DNA from: JAJKIV01 sp036741775
GTDB lineage: Bacteria > Gemmatimonadota > Gemmatimonadetes > Gemmatimonadales > Gemmatimonadaceae
NCBI GenBank assembly: GCA_036741775.1
Contig: DAINRQ010000011.1
Coordinates: 32,287 to 96,286 of the forward strand
DNA: 64,000 bases
Reading direction: 5' to 3'
In this document: positions 15,540-25,980 of the stretch, in pieces
Layout of the letters: the number at the start of each line of letters is the position of its first letter
Numbering within the stretch: position 1 is the stretch's first letter
Translations under genes and position numbers: made by a program
Notes under the pieces: model-generated
Database searches by the model: none
What the model saw: the letters and a program-made list of their open reading frames with translations, nothing else
Told to the model about the DNA's origin: nothing

Positions 15540-16826
15540 TTGGATATCAAGCGCGAGCCGCCCAAGAAACGCGGCAAATACATCATGATAGGCGCCGGCG
15601 TGATCGTTCTGGCGATCACGACGGTGATGCTTGGCAACCTCGAGGCACGTCCACCCTCCGTTGACCGTGCCACGCTGTGGATCGATTCGGTCCAGCGCGG
15701 CACGTTCACCCGTCAGGTTCGCGCGCCGGGCACGCTGGTGCCCGAGCGAATCCGATTCGTCGTTGCACAGACTGCCGGTCGCGTGGAGGCACTCCCCGTC
15801 CGGCCCGGTGTCCCGGTCGAGCCGTCCACCGTGATCCTCGAGCTGACCAACCCTGACGTCCAGCTCGAGGCGCTGAACGCCCAGAGCGCCGTCGCGAACG
15901 CGGAACAGCAGTACGTCACGCTGAAGACGTCGCTCGAATCGCAGCGGCTCCAGCAGGACGCGGCTGTCGCGAACGCCCGGGTGGCCTACCAGAACGCGAA
16001 GCGTGACTTCACGACGTTCCAGGCGCTCGACGAAAAAAAGCTCGCGTCGGCGCAGGAAGTGGCGCGTGCAAGGGACGTGATGACGGAGGCCGAACATCGC
16101 CTCAAAGCCGAGGAGCAACGCCTCAAAGTGAACACCGACGCCATCGAACAGCAGCTTCAGCTGGCGCGAGCCAACATCGACCGGCTCAACGCGATCCTCC
16201 GCTTCCAGCTGGAGCGCGTGGCTTCCATGAAGGTACTGGCGGGCGAGAGCGGTCAGTTGCTGTCCCTCGGTACGGGACAGCAGGAGTTGCAGCTCGGTCA
16301 GTACGTGCTGGCGGGGCAGACGCTCGCGACAGTCGCGCAGCCGGGGCGGCTCAAGGCCGTACTGCGCGTCCCCGAGACCCAGGCAAAGGACGTCGCCATC
16401 GGTCAGAAGGTGGATATCGACACGCGTGCCGGCGGTGGGGCGGCGAATTCCGGCATCATCAAGGGCCAGGTCAGCCGCGTCGATCCGACGTCGGTGAACG
16501 GCACGGTGACGGTCGAAGTCCTGTTTGACACGCCGGACAAGCTGCCCCCGGGCGTACGCGCGGACCTCAGCGTGGACGGCGTGATCGAGATCGAGCGGCT
16601 GGACGACGTGATGCACGTCCAGCGCCCCGCCTATGGTCAGGCCGAAAGCACGGTGGGCCTCTTCAAGCTGGACCCGGATGGCAAGACGGCGACGCGCGTC
16701 AACGTGAAGCTCGGTCGCAGCTCGGTGAGCACGATCGAGATCGTCAACGGCTTGCAACCGAAAGACAAGGTCATCGTGTCAGACATGTCGCAGTGGGACA
16801 ATGTCGCGAAAGTCCGAATTCAGTAG
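15540..16826 (+). CDS. MacA/HlyD-type periplasmic adaptor (membrane fusion protein)
   Basis: Periplasmic adaptor linking an inner-membrane ABC permease to the outer membrane. The TTG at 15540 is chosen because AAGGA lies 7 nt upstream and the product begins MDIKREPPKKRGKYIMIGAG, a Lys/Arg tail before one TM helix (about residues 15-32). The longer frame from 15459 would start inside the sigma-54-like promoter. Then come a lipoyl/barrel half (GRVEALPVRPGVPVEPSTVI), a coiled coil (about residues 100-230), VLAGQTLATVAQPGRLKAVL and a C-terminal barrel with VDIDTRAGGG and LPPGVRADLSVDG. 428 residues. It is first in a cluster of two ATPases, a TPR protein, a permease and a two-component system. Confidence 0.88.
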   Translation: MDIKREPPKKRGKYIMIGAGVIVLAITTVMLGNLEARPPSVDRATLWIDSVQRGTFTRQVRAPGTLVPERIRFVVAQTAGRVEALPVRPGVPVEPSTVILELTNPDVQLEALNAQSAVANAEQQYVTLKTSLESQRLQQDAAVANARVAYQNAKRDFTTFQALDEKKLASAQEVARARDVMTEAEHRLKAEEQRLKVNTDAIEQQLQLARANIDRLNAILRFQLERVASMKVLAGESGQLLSLGTGQQELQLGQYVLAGQTLATVAQPGRLKAVLRVPETQAKDVAIGQKVDIDTRAGGGAANSGIIKGQVSRVDPTSVNGTVTVEVLFDTPDKLPPGVRADLSVDGVIEIERLDDVMHVQRPAYGQAESTVGLFKLDPDGKTATRVNVKLGRSSVSTIEIVNGLQPKDKVIVSDMSQWDNVAKVRIQ

Positions 16827-16941
16827 TTCCATTTCTCGTTAGATCCCTCGGGCGCGAAACCGTGGACGCAACGAAGCGGTAATGGTTGGAACGCCACGAC
16901 ACCGTACGAATCACCCCAAGCTCACCCTCACCTCTCCGTCC

Positions 16942-17696
<755 letters not shown>

Positions 17697-17697
<1 letters not shown>

Positions 17698-18716
17698 TGA
17701 CAGGTGGGTGGGACTCGAGGCTGGGAACCCGGCAGAGCCGGGCTCGCGGGCTCGAGTCCCGTGCCGCGACTGCGGTCGTGGCACTGCTCGTTCCGGGGTT
17801 GCTCGCGGGTCAGGATGTGGACGCGAACGGCCTCCGCCTCTTCGAGGCGGGCAAGTTCAGGGAAGCGAAGACGGTCTTCGAGCCTGCGTTCAAGGCGAAT
17901 GCGGGTGATGCTGGCGCCGCGTTCTACCTGGGACGCATCGCCCTCGAGGAGCGGAAGCACGATCGGGCGATCGAGTACTTCGAGGCAGCGACCAGGCTCG
18001 ACCCCCAGAACTCGACGTACTTCCTGTGGCTGGGGCGCGCGTTAGGCCGCGAGGCGCAGCGCGCGAACGTGTTGCGGCAACCCGGCCTCGCGAAAAAGAC
18101 GAAGGCGGCCTGGCATCGGGCGATCGAGCTCGATCCCGACAACCTCGATGCCCGGGCCGACCTGATTCAGTACTACGTGCAGGCCCCCGGATTCCTCGGG
18201 GGCAGCACGGAGAAGGCGCTGGAGCAGGCCGAAGAGATTCGGAAGAGAAACGCGCTTCGGGGCTACCTCGAGCTCGGCGCACTCTACGAGCGCGAGAAGC
18301 GCCTTGCCGACGCCGAAATGGCCTACCTCGGCGCCGCGGCCGAGCCGTCCGATCGGCACGTCGGCAAGTACCGGCTCGGCGTGTTCTATCAGAACACGGG
18401 CGCGTTCGAGAAAGCATTCGACCTGTTCGAGGCGATGCTGGCGGCGGACTCGTTGGAGTACGGGGCACTGTTTCAGATCGGGAAGACCGGCGCGTTGTCG
18501 GGGCAGCGGCTCGCTCGGGCGACGGAAGCGCTGCACGCATATCTGAATACCACACCCGGCCGCAACGACCCATCGCTCGCCGCGGCGCACTGGAGACTGG
18601 GCATGATCCACGAGAGACTCCAGGACGTGCCACGCGCGAAGGCCGAGTACGAAACCGCAGTGCGACTCGACCCCACGTTCAAGCCGGCAACCGAGTCGCT
18701 CAAGAAGCTCACGTAA
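17697..18716 (+). CDS. Secreted tetratricopeptide repeat protein
   Basis: 339 residues with an N-terminal hydrophobic segment (AATAVVALLVPGLLAGQDV, about residues 23-41), probably a signal peptide. It carries at least six TPR-like helix pairs: EAGKFREAKTVFEPAF, GRIALEERKHDRAIEYFEAATRLDP, KAAWHRAIELDPDNLDARADL, KRLADAEMAYLGAA, NTGAFEKAFDLFEAMLAADS and DVPRAKAEYETAVRLDPTFKP. The gene lies inside the export cluster with its ATG on the ATPase stop, so it probably serves as a periplasmic scaffold for that transporter. The family is too broad to assign a partner. Confidence 0.85.
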
Positions 18717-18768
18717 ACACGCACAACCCCTCACGGTCACCGACAAGGGCACCCTGCCGCAGGCGCCC

Positions 18769-18783
18769 TGTACCCGGGGTACA
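18769..18783. promoter_or_regulatory. 15-bp palindrome before the permease gene
   Basis: TGTACCC-G-GGGTACA is a perfect inverted repeat ending 14 nt before the ADOP permease ATG. It could be an operator or a small hairpin covering the start. Confidence 0.3.
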
Positions 18784-18797
18784 TCCGAAATCGGCTC

Positions 18798-21200
18798 ATG
18801 GACACGATCCGCCAGGACATCCAGTACGCCATCCGATCGCTGCTCCGATCGCCGGGCTACGCGCTCGTAGCAATTCTCTGTCTGGCACTTGGCATCGCGG
18901 CGAACGTGACGGTGTTCACGCCGGTGAACACACTCCTGCTACGTCCGCTTCCCTTCACCGACCCTGACCGCGTGATGAACGTCTACACGACGCTCGCGCG
19001 CGAGGGACGGTTCGAGGGGAGCTGGTCGTACCCGGACTATCTCGATTTGGGAAACGCCGGCGGGGCATTCAGCGACGTCGGCCTGGTGGTCGAGCGAGCG
19101 TACAACATTGGTGGTCTCGACGAGCCCGAACGCGTCGAAGGCGCCCGCATCACGGCCTCGTTGTTTCCACTTTTGGGCATCAGGACCGCGCTCGGTCGCC
19201 ATCTGCGCCCCGACGAGGAAGAAGCGGGCAAGGTCATGCTCATCAGCCACGGCCTCTGGCAGCGGAAGTTCGGCGGCGATTCCTCGGTCATCGGGCGGGC
19301 GCTGACGGTGAACGGGCAACCGTACACGGTCGTCGGCGTCGTGCAGGAGAAGATCCGTTTCCCCGAGCTCGCGGACGTCTGGCTCCCACTCGAGCCCGGC
19401 GAGGCGAAAGCGCACCGCGAGTGGCGCAGCTACGACTTCATCGCCCGCCTCGCGCCTAACGTCACAGTCGACCAGGCGCAGGCTCGGATCGCGGCGGCCA
19501 TGCGCCAGCTCGAGGAGCGGCACGGGGACACGAACAAGGGGTGGACGGCGTGGATGGAGCCGCATCGGGAGAACGTCGCGCGCGACGTACGGCCAATGAT
19601 GCTCATCATGCTCGGCGCGGTGGCGTTCGTGCTGCTCATCGCGTGCGCCAATGTCGCGAACCTCATGCTGGCGCGAGCGACGGGCCGCCAGCGTGAGATC
19701 GCCGTCCGGCTCGCGCTCGGCGCCGGTCGTCGCCGCATCGTGCAGCAGCTGCTCACCGAGAGCATCCTGCTCGGCCTCGTCGGCGGCGGCGTTGGCGTGC
19801 TGCTCGGGGCCTGGGGCGTGGATGCGATCGTCAGCCTGCTCCCGGAGAACATGCCGTTCTGGATGGTGTTCGACATCGACGGCCGCGTGCTCGCGGCAAC
19901 GATGGCCGTGTCGGTCCTCACCGGCATCATCTTCGGTCTCGTGCCCGCGCTACAGGCATCGTCACCGCGGCTCGGTGAAACACTCAAGGACAACAGCCGC
20001 TCCACGACGGGCGGCACGCGAACGGCTCGGCTGCGAAGCACCCTGGTCGTCACCGAGCTGGTGCTGTCGGTGGTGCTGCTGATCGGCGCGTCGCTCATGA
20101 TCCAGAGCTTCCTCCGAATGCGCAACGCGCGCCTGGGCTTCGACCCGAACCGCGTGCTGACCTTCCAGATGTCGCTCGAGGGCGGCCGCTACGCGACCGA
20201 CACCGCCCGCGCCGACTTCTACCAGCAGTTGAGCACACGACTCGCTGCGCTACCGGGAGTCGAGCACGCGGGGGGCGTCACCTGGCTCCCGGTTCGCTCC
20301 TGCTGCAGCTGGATCGACTACGAGCCCGTGGGCAAGACGTACGCCGACGGCGATCGGCCTAACGCGTACTACAATGTCGTCACTCCGGGTTTCCTGGACG
20401 CACTAGGCATTCCGCTGCTCGCCGGGCGAACGTTCCTGCCGCAGGACGGTCTCGCCGCGCCGCGCGTCGCGATGGTTTCCAAGGCGTTCGCCGACCGCGA
20501 GTGGCGCGGCGAGAACCCCATCGGGAAGCACGTGCGCTTGAGCGTGAACGACAGCACGCCGGTGGCGATCGTCGGCGTCGTCGGCGACTTCCTGCAGGAT
20601 AGCCGGGTCACCGAGGCGACCCGGCCGCACATCCTCGTCCCGCACGCACAGACGGGCCGTCGCGGACTGCACCTCGCAGTGCGAGCGGAGGGAGACCCGG
20701 CGGCACTCGTGCCAGCCATCCGGGCCGAGATCAAGGCAATGGACCCGGATCTGCCGCTCGCGGAGCTCGAGACGATGCCGCGCGTGATCGCCGAGCGGAT
20801 GTTCGAGCCTCGCGTCTACGGGTTGATGCTCGCGATTTTCGCGGGATGCGCGCTGGCGCTCGCGGTCATCGGTATCTATGGCGTCATGGCCTACTCGGTC
20901 GCGCAGCGCACGCACGAGTTCGGGGTGCGCATCGCGTTGGGAGCGCGGCCTCGTGACGTGCTGTTCCTCGTCCTGCGCGCCGGCGTGCGCCTGGTCGTCA
21001 TCGGGATCGTGATCGGCGTTCCGGCTGCATTCGCCATGGGTCGCGGCCTCCGCGGCCTTCTCTACGGCGTCGGAGCGAGCGACCCGGCGACCTTCCTCGG
21101 CATCCCAGCGCTCCTCGGCGTGGTCGCAGTGCTCGCGAGTATGGTCCCCGCCCGTCGCGCCACACGCGTGGAGCCGATCGTGGCCCTGAGAAACGAGTGA
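18798..21200 (+). CDS. ADOP/MacB-like ABC permease with two FtsX domains
   Basis: 800-residue permease. The N-terminus MDTIRQDIQYAIRSLLRSPG and ALGIAANVTVFTPVNTLLLRPLPF is the ADOP signature (acidobacterial duplicated orphan permease). A periplasmic MacB-PCD domain (about residues 60-250) is followed by an FtsX core with TMs near MLIIMLGAVAFVLLIACANVANLMLARA, LLGLVGGGVGVLLGAWG and LTGIIFGLVPALQ, then a second periplasmic domain (about 430-650) and a second FtsX core (YGLMLAIFAGCALALAVIGIYGVMAY to the end). The repeated RxREIAVRLALGAGRR and EFGVRIALGARPRDV elements show the duplication. It likely forms a dimeric exporter with the neighbouring ATPases and adaptor. Substrate unknown. Confidence 0.92.
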   Translation: MDTIRQDIQYAIRSLLRSPGYALVAILCLALGIAANVTVFTPVNTLLLRPLPFTDPDRVMNVYTTLAREGRFEGSWSYPDYLDLGNAGGAFSDVGLVVERAYNIGGLDEPERVEGARITASLFPLLGIRTALGRHLRPDEEEAGKVMLISHGLWQRKFGGDSSVIGRALTVNGQPYTVVGVVQEKIRFPELADVWLPLEPGEAKAHREWRSYDFIARLAPNVTVDQAQARIAAAMRQLEERHGDTNKGWTAWMEPHRENVARDVRPMMLIMLGAVAFVLLIACANVANLMLARATGRQREIAVRLALGAGRRRIVQQLLTESILLGLVGGGVGVLLGAWGVDAIVSLLPENMPFWMVFDIDGRVLAATMAVSVLTGIIFGLVPALQASSPRLGETLKDNSRSTTGGTRTARLRSTLVVTELVLSVVLLIGASLMIQSFLRMRNARLGFDPNRVLTFQMSLEGGRYATDTARADFYQQLSTRLAALPGVEHAGGVTWLPVRSCCSWIDYEPVGKTYADGDRPNAYYNVVTPGFLDALGIPLLAGRTFLPQDGLAAPRVAMVSKAFADREWRGENPIGKHVRLSVNDSTPVAIVGVVGDFLQDSRVTEATRPHILVPHAQTGRRGLHLAVRAEGDPAALVPAIRAEIKAMDPDLPLAELETMPRVIAERMFEPRVYGLMLAIFAGCALALAVIGIYGVMAYSVAQRTHEFGVRIALGARPRDVLFLVLRAGVRLVVIGIVIGVPAAFAMGRGLRGLLYGVGASDPATFLGIPALLGVVAVLASMVPARRATRVEPIVALRNE

Positions 21201-21227
21201 GGCGGGCCGGGGGCGGCGACGGAAGCT

Positions 21228-21299
21228 AATTTTCCAGCCATCAGCCATCAGCCATCAGCTCGATTCCCGATTCCCGATTCCCCATTCCCGATTCCCGAC
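21228..21299. repeat. AGCCATC and GATTCCC tandem units between permease and second ATPase
   Basis: Four tandem CAGCCATCAG-type 7-bp units are followed by about six GATTCCC units ending just before the ATG at 21300. Both repeat classes recur elsewhere in the window. They replace any Shine-Dalgarno for the following gene. Confidence 0.7.
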
Positions 21300-22058
21300 A
21301 TGTGGACGTTCCGAAAAACCGCAGACGCCGAGCAGGCGCAGACCGGCACCGTCGATGCGCCGATCGATGCATCGCGCCCCCTGCTGTCGCTTCGCAACCT
21401 CGAGAAGGTCTACGAGACGCCGGCGGGAAAGAACTACGTGCTCCGGCGCATCACCATCGACGTCCAGCAGGGTGAGTTCCTCACCATCATGGGCCCGTCG
21501 GGCGCCGGAAAGTCCACGCTGCTCAGCATCGTCGGCATGCTCGACGGTGCGTGGACCGGCGAATACATGTTCCTCCACCATCCGATCCACTCGCTCAACA
21601 ACAAGGAGCGCGTGGCCATCAACAAGCAGTACATCGGGTTCGTGTTCCAGCAGTATCACCTGCTGGATGATCTGACGGTGGCGGAGAACCTCGACGTGCC
21701 GCTCTCCTATCGGAACATCAAGCGAGACGAGCGGGCATCGATCGTGGCCGACATCCTCGACAAGTTCCAGATGGTCGGGAAGAAGGATCTGTATCCGCGC
21801 CAGCTCTCCGGCGGCCAGCAGCAGCTCGTGGGTGTCGCGCGGGCCGTGATCGCGAAACCACGATTGATCCTCGCCGACGAGCCCACGGGCAACCTGCACT
21901 CCACGCAGGCGAAGGAGATCATGGAGCTGTTCCAGAAGCTGAACGAGGGAGGCACGACGATCGTTCAGGTGACACACTCGGAAACGAACGCGGCGTACGG
22001 GCACCGCATCGTGAATCTGAAGGATGGTTGGGTCGTGAGTGACGTGAGGTTGAGGTGA
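21300..22058 (+). CDS. ABC transporter ATPase, LolD-like, with variant D-loop
   Basis: Second ATPase of the export cluster, 252 residues. Walker A GPSGAGKSTLLS, Q-loop FVFQQYHLLDD, signature LSGGQQQLVGVARAV, Walker B LILADEPTGNLHS and H-loop VTHSETNAAYGH are present. Two positions differ from the usual form: the D-loop is GNLHS instead of GNLDS and the signature has Leu for Arg after QQQ. The catalytic Glu is intact, so activity is likely, perhaps with altered coupling between the two sites. The ATG directly follows a GATTCCC repeat with no Shine-Dalgarno. Confidence 0.92.
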   Translation: MWTFRKTADAEQAQTGTVDAPIDASRPLLSLRNLEKVYETPAGKNYVLRRITIDVQQGEFLTIMGPSGAGKSTLLSIVGMLDGAWTGEYMFLHHPIHSLNNKERVAINKQYIGFVFQQYHLLDDLTVAENLDVPLSYRNIKRDERASIVADILDKFQMVGKKDLYPRQLSGGQQQLVGVARAVIAKPRLILADEPTGNLHSTQAKEIMELFQKLNEGGTTIVQVTHSETNAAYGHRIVNLKDGWVVSDVRLR

Positions 22059-22068
22059 ACCAGCTAAC

Positions 22069-22177
22069 AGCCATCAGCTATCAGCTATCAGCAAAGCGAG
22101 AACCTTCGGGATGCCTCCCTATCGGAGAGGGGCTTCCCGACGGTGTACGCCTTGCTGATAGCTGATGGCTGATGGCT
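22069..22177. repeat. Large imperfect inverted repeat of AGCTATC/AGCCATC units
   Basis: The left arm 22069-22098 and right arm 22148-22177 are complementary at 28 of 30 positions. Each arm is built of 7-bp AGCTATC or AGCCATC units and ends in AGCAA(A/G)GCG. The 49-bp interior carries GAGAACCTTCGGGATGCC (22098-22115), which recurs at 39501-39518. The element ends 12 nt before the response regulator ATG, so a hairpin could mask its start. Confidence 0.75.
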
Positions 22178-22189
22178 GATGGCTTTCTT

Positions 22190-23554
22190 ATGACTCCCCC
22201 CAAACCCCGTCTCCTCATCGCCGACGACCAGCCGGACGTCCTCGAGGCTCTGCGCCTGCTCCTCAAGGCCGAGAACTACGAGATCGAGACGGCGAAGTCG
22301 CCCGCCGGCATCCTGACCGCCCTCGAGGCGCGTGACTTCGACGCCGTGTTGATGGACCTCAACTACGCGCGCGACACGACGTCGGGACAGGAAGGGCTCG
22401 ACCTCCTGCACAAGATCCAGGCGCTCGACTGGACGCTCCCGGTCGTCGTCATGACCGCGTGGGCGAGCACGGCGAGTGCCGTCGAAGCTATGCGCCGTGG
22501 GGCGTACGACTACGTCGAGAAGCCGTGGGAGAACTCGCGCCTGCTCGCCATTCTCCGGAACGCGATCGAGATGGGGCGCGCGCTCCGAAAGAGCCAGCGG
22601 CTCGAGAGCGAGAACCAGACGCTTCGCCGCAACGGGATGCCGCAGATCATCGCGGATTCCGCGAAGATGCGTCCCGTGCTGCAGTTGATGGAGCGCATCG
22701 GCCCGTCCGACGCGAACGTCCTGATCACCGGCGAGCACGGCACCGGGAAGGAGCTCGTCGCGCACTGGCTACATGCCGCGTCGCCGCGCGCGCCGCGCAG
22801 CTTCGTGGCGGTGAACATGGGCGGCCTGTCCGAAGGGGTGTTCGAGAGCGAGCTGTTCGGCCACGTGAAGGGATCGTTCACCGACGCGAAAGCCGACCGC
22901 ATCGGCCGCTTCGAGCTCGCCGACGGCGGGACGCTCTTCCTCGACGAGATCGCGAACATCACGCTCTCGCAGCAATCGAAGCTCCTGCGCGTGCTACAAA
23001 CCGGCGATGTGGAGCGCGTCGGGTCATCGAAGGCTCGCCACGTGGACGCGCGGGTGCTCTCGGCCACGAACGCCGACCTGCACACGGAGGTCGCGACCGG
23101 ACGGTTCCGCGAGGATCTCCTCTTCCGCCTCAACACGATCGAGATCCACCTGCCACCGCTGCGCGAGCGACGTGAGGATATTCCCGTCCTCGCGCAGCAC
23201 TTCCTCAAGCGGCACGCGGGGCGCTACCGCAAGAACGTGCACGGCTTCGACGCCGGGGGGATGCAGTCGCTGCTCGAGCACTCGTGGCCCGGCAACATCC
23301 GTGAGCTCGACCACGCGATCGAGCGAGCCGTGTTGCTGGCGCAAGGTGATCTCGTTCGCGCCGGCGACCTGGGGCTGCGCGCGTCGGTGCCGGGAATGAC
23401 GCCGCGGATCGAGGATCTCACGCTCGACGAGGTCGAGAAGCTGGTCATCCAGAAGGCGCTGAGCCGGTTCGACGGCAACGTGAGCCAGGCAGCAAAAGCG
23501 CTGGGATTGAGCCGCAGCGCCCTCTACCGGCGACTCGAGACGCATGAGATCTGA
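22190..23554 (+). CDS. NtrC-family sigma-54-dependent response regulator
   Basis: 454 residues. The receiver (1-120) has the acidic pocket IADDQ, phospho-acceptor Asp near 57 (VLMDLNY) and VEKPWEN. The AAA+ domain has Walker A GEHGTGKE, ESELFGHVKG and Walker B GGTLFLDEIA. The sigma-54 contact loop reads GSFTDA rather than GAFTGA; the key Phe and Thr are kept. A Fis-type helix-turn-helix closes the protein (NVSQAAKALGLSRSALYRRLE). ATG 22190 is preceded by a long inverted repeat and no ribosome binding site. It overlaps the kinase gene by 11 nt. Likely target: the sigma-54-like promoter at 15460 in front of this same cluster. Confidence 0.94.
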   Translation: MTPPKPRLLIADDQPDVLEALRLLLKAENYEIETAKSPAGILTALEARDFDAVLMDLNYARDTTSGQEGLDLLHKIQALDWTLPVVVMTAWASTASAVEAMRRGAYDYVEKPWENSRLLAILRNAIEMGRALRKSQRLESENQTLRRNGMPQIIADSAKMRPVLQLMERIGPSDANVLITGEHGTGKELVAHWLHAASPRAPRSFVAVNMGGLSEGVFESELFGHVKGSFTDAKADRIGRFELADGGTLFLDEIANITLSQQSKLLRVLQTGDVERVGSSKARHVDARVLSATNADLHTEVATGRFREDLLFRLNTIEIHLPPLRERREDIPVLAQHFLKRHAGRYRKNVHGFDAGGMQSLLEHSWPGNIRELDHAIERAVLLAQGDLVRAGDLGLRASVPGMTPRIEDLTLDEVEKLVIQKALSRFDGNVSQAAKALGLSRSALYRRLETHEI

Positions 23555-24902
23555 CGAAGGCCGGCGGCTCGGGTGGCTGACTCACGAGCGCCGCGTCTTC
23601 GTTCTCACGTTGGTGGCGGGGCTTCCCGCCGTTGTCCTGTCGATCGTGCTGCTGGTGCGCGGCGACTATCCCCCGAAGGTGACGTGGACCTTCGGGACCC
23701 TCGTCGTCGGCTGCTGGCTCATCATGTCGTTCGTCGTACGCGAGCGCGTCATACGCCCACTGCAGACGCTCTCGAACATGCTGGCCGCGCTTCGCGAGGG
23801 TGACTTCTCGCTCCGCGCGCGAAGCTCACTGTCCGATGACGCCCTCGCGCTCGCGTTCCTCGAGGTCAACACCCTCGGGACCACGCTGCAGACGCAGCGG
23901 CTCGGTGCCATGGAGGCGACGGCGCTCCTCCGCACCGTCATGGCGGAAATCGACGCCGCCATCTTCGCGTTCGATGCCGACAACCAGCTCCGGCTCGTCA
24001 ATCGTGCAGGCGAGCGCCTCCTCGGCTCGCCGTTCGAGCGACTCCTCGGCCGCACCGCGCACGCGTTAGGCCTCGAAGGGTTTCTCTCCGGCGATTCCCC
24101 GCGGGTCCACGACCTCGTGTTTCCAGGGCGGAGCGGACGGTGGGAGGTCCGCCGCACGACGTTTCGGCAGGACGGCCGCCCGCACACGCTCGTGGTGATC
24201 TCGGACCTGAGCAAGACCCTTCGCGAGGAGGAACTCCTCGCCTGGCAGCGACTCGTCCGCGTGCTGAGCCACGAGATCAATAACTCACTCACGCCGATCA
24301 AGTCCATCGCGGGAAGCCTCCTGACGCTGCTCGAGCGAACACCGCGGCCATTCGACGCCGACGACGATCTGCGTGGTGGGCTCGGGATCATCGGGTCGCG
24401 CGCCGAAGCGCTGTCGCGCTTCATGTCCGCCTACGCGCTGCTCGCCCGACTCCCTGCCCCGCGGCCGCAACCCGTGGATGTAGGAATCTGGTTGCGGCGT
24501 GCCGCGGGGCTCGAGACACGCGTGCCGGTCCACGTGCAGCCGGGCCCGCCTCTCGTCATCAAGGCCGACGGCGACCAGCTGGACCAGTTGCTCATCAACC
24601 TCGTCCGCAACGCGGCCGACGCCTCGCTGGAAACGAACGGCGGTGTCTGCCTCTCCTGGTCTCGTGAGGACGGCCACGTCGATGTCGAGGTCGTGGATGA
24701 CGGGCCGGGGCTCGCGACGACCGCGAACCTCTTCGTGCCGTTCTACACGACGAAGCCGTCGGGGTCCGGCATCGGGCTCATACTCTGCAGACAGATCGCG
24801 GAGGCGCACGGTGGTGTGCTGTCGCTCGAGAATCGGCCCGATCGCCGTGGCTGCGTCGCGCGGCTGAGGCTCCCCGTCACGTTCCGGGGTGGGCTCGAGT
24901 AG
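23544..24902 (+). CDS. Membrane sensor histidine kinase (NtrY-like)
   Basis: 452 residues. Two TM helices (about 15-36, VFVLTLVAGLPAVVLSIVLL, and 43-60, GTLVVGCWLIMSFVV) border a very short periplasmic loop, so it likely senses within or near the membrane. HAMP (about 63-115), PAS (about 130-235, EIDAAIFAFDADNQLRLVNRAG), the phospho-acceptor His in RVLSHEINNSLTPIKS (about 238-253), and ATPase motifs LINLVRNAADAS, VVDDGPGL and GSGIGLILCRQIAEAHGG are all present. Its start overlaps the regulator gene by 11 nt, so the two form a two-component pair, probably monitoring the adjacent exporter or envelope state. Confidence 0.95.
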   Translation: MRSDEGRRLGWLTHERRVFVLTLVAGLPAVVLSIVLLVRGDYPPKVTWTFGTLVVGCWLIMSFVVRERVIRPLQTLSNMLAALREGDFSLRARSSLSDDALALAFLEVNTLGTTLQTQRLGAMEATALLRTVMAEIDAAIFAFDADNQLRLVNRAGERLLGSPFERLLGRTAHALGLEGFLSGDSPRVHDLVFPGRSGRWEVRRTTFRQDGRPHTLVVISDLSKTLREEELLAWQRLVRVLSHEINNSLTPIKSIAGSLLTLLERTPRPFDADDDLRGGLGIIGSRAEALSRFMSAYALLARLPAPRPQPVDVGIWLRRAAGLETRVPVHVQPGPPLVIKADGDQLDQLLINLVRNAADASLETNGGVCLSWSREDGHVDVEVVDDGPGLATTANLFVPFYTTKPSGSGIGLILCRQIAEAHGGVLSLENRPDRRGCVARLRLPVTFRGGLE

Positions 24903-24973
24903 GCACGAGCCTTCCGCCGGGCTTGCCCGCACCCTAGTCTTGCCCGGCGCCTCCGCCTGGTGAGTTCACCCCT

Positions 24974-25023
24974 GTGAGCCTCGATCCAACCGTTCTCCGC
25001 GAGCGACGCGGGAAGTACGTCGC

Positions 25024-25027
<4 letters not shown>
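24974..25027 (+). CDS. Possible 17-residue upstream ORF
   Basis: GTG 24974 opens a frame encoding a charged 17-residue peptide (LDPTVLRERRGKYVA core) whose TGA overlaps the GTG start of the ABC ATPase (GTGA). It could be a leader peptide giving translational coupling, or the relic of a lost gene. No homologue recognised; speculative. Confidence 0.3.

Positions 25028-25976
<949 letters not shown>

Positions 25977-25980
<4 letters not shown>

Noticed and set aside
22069..22177. CRISPR array
   Set aside because: The repeat units are 7 bp, contiguous and arranged as an inverted repeat; there are no unique spacers of uniform length and no cas genes.
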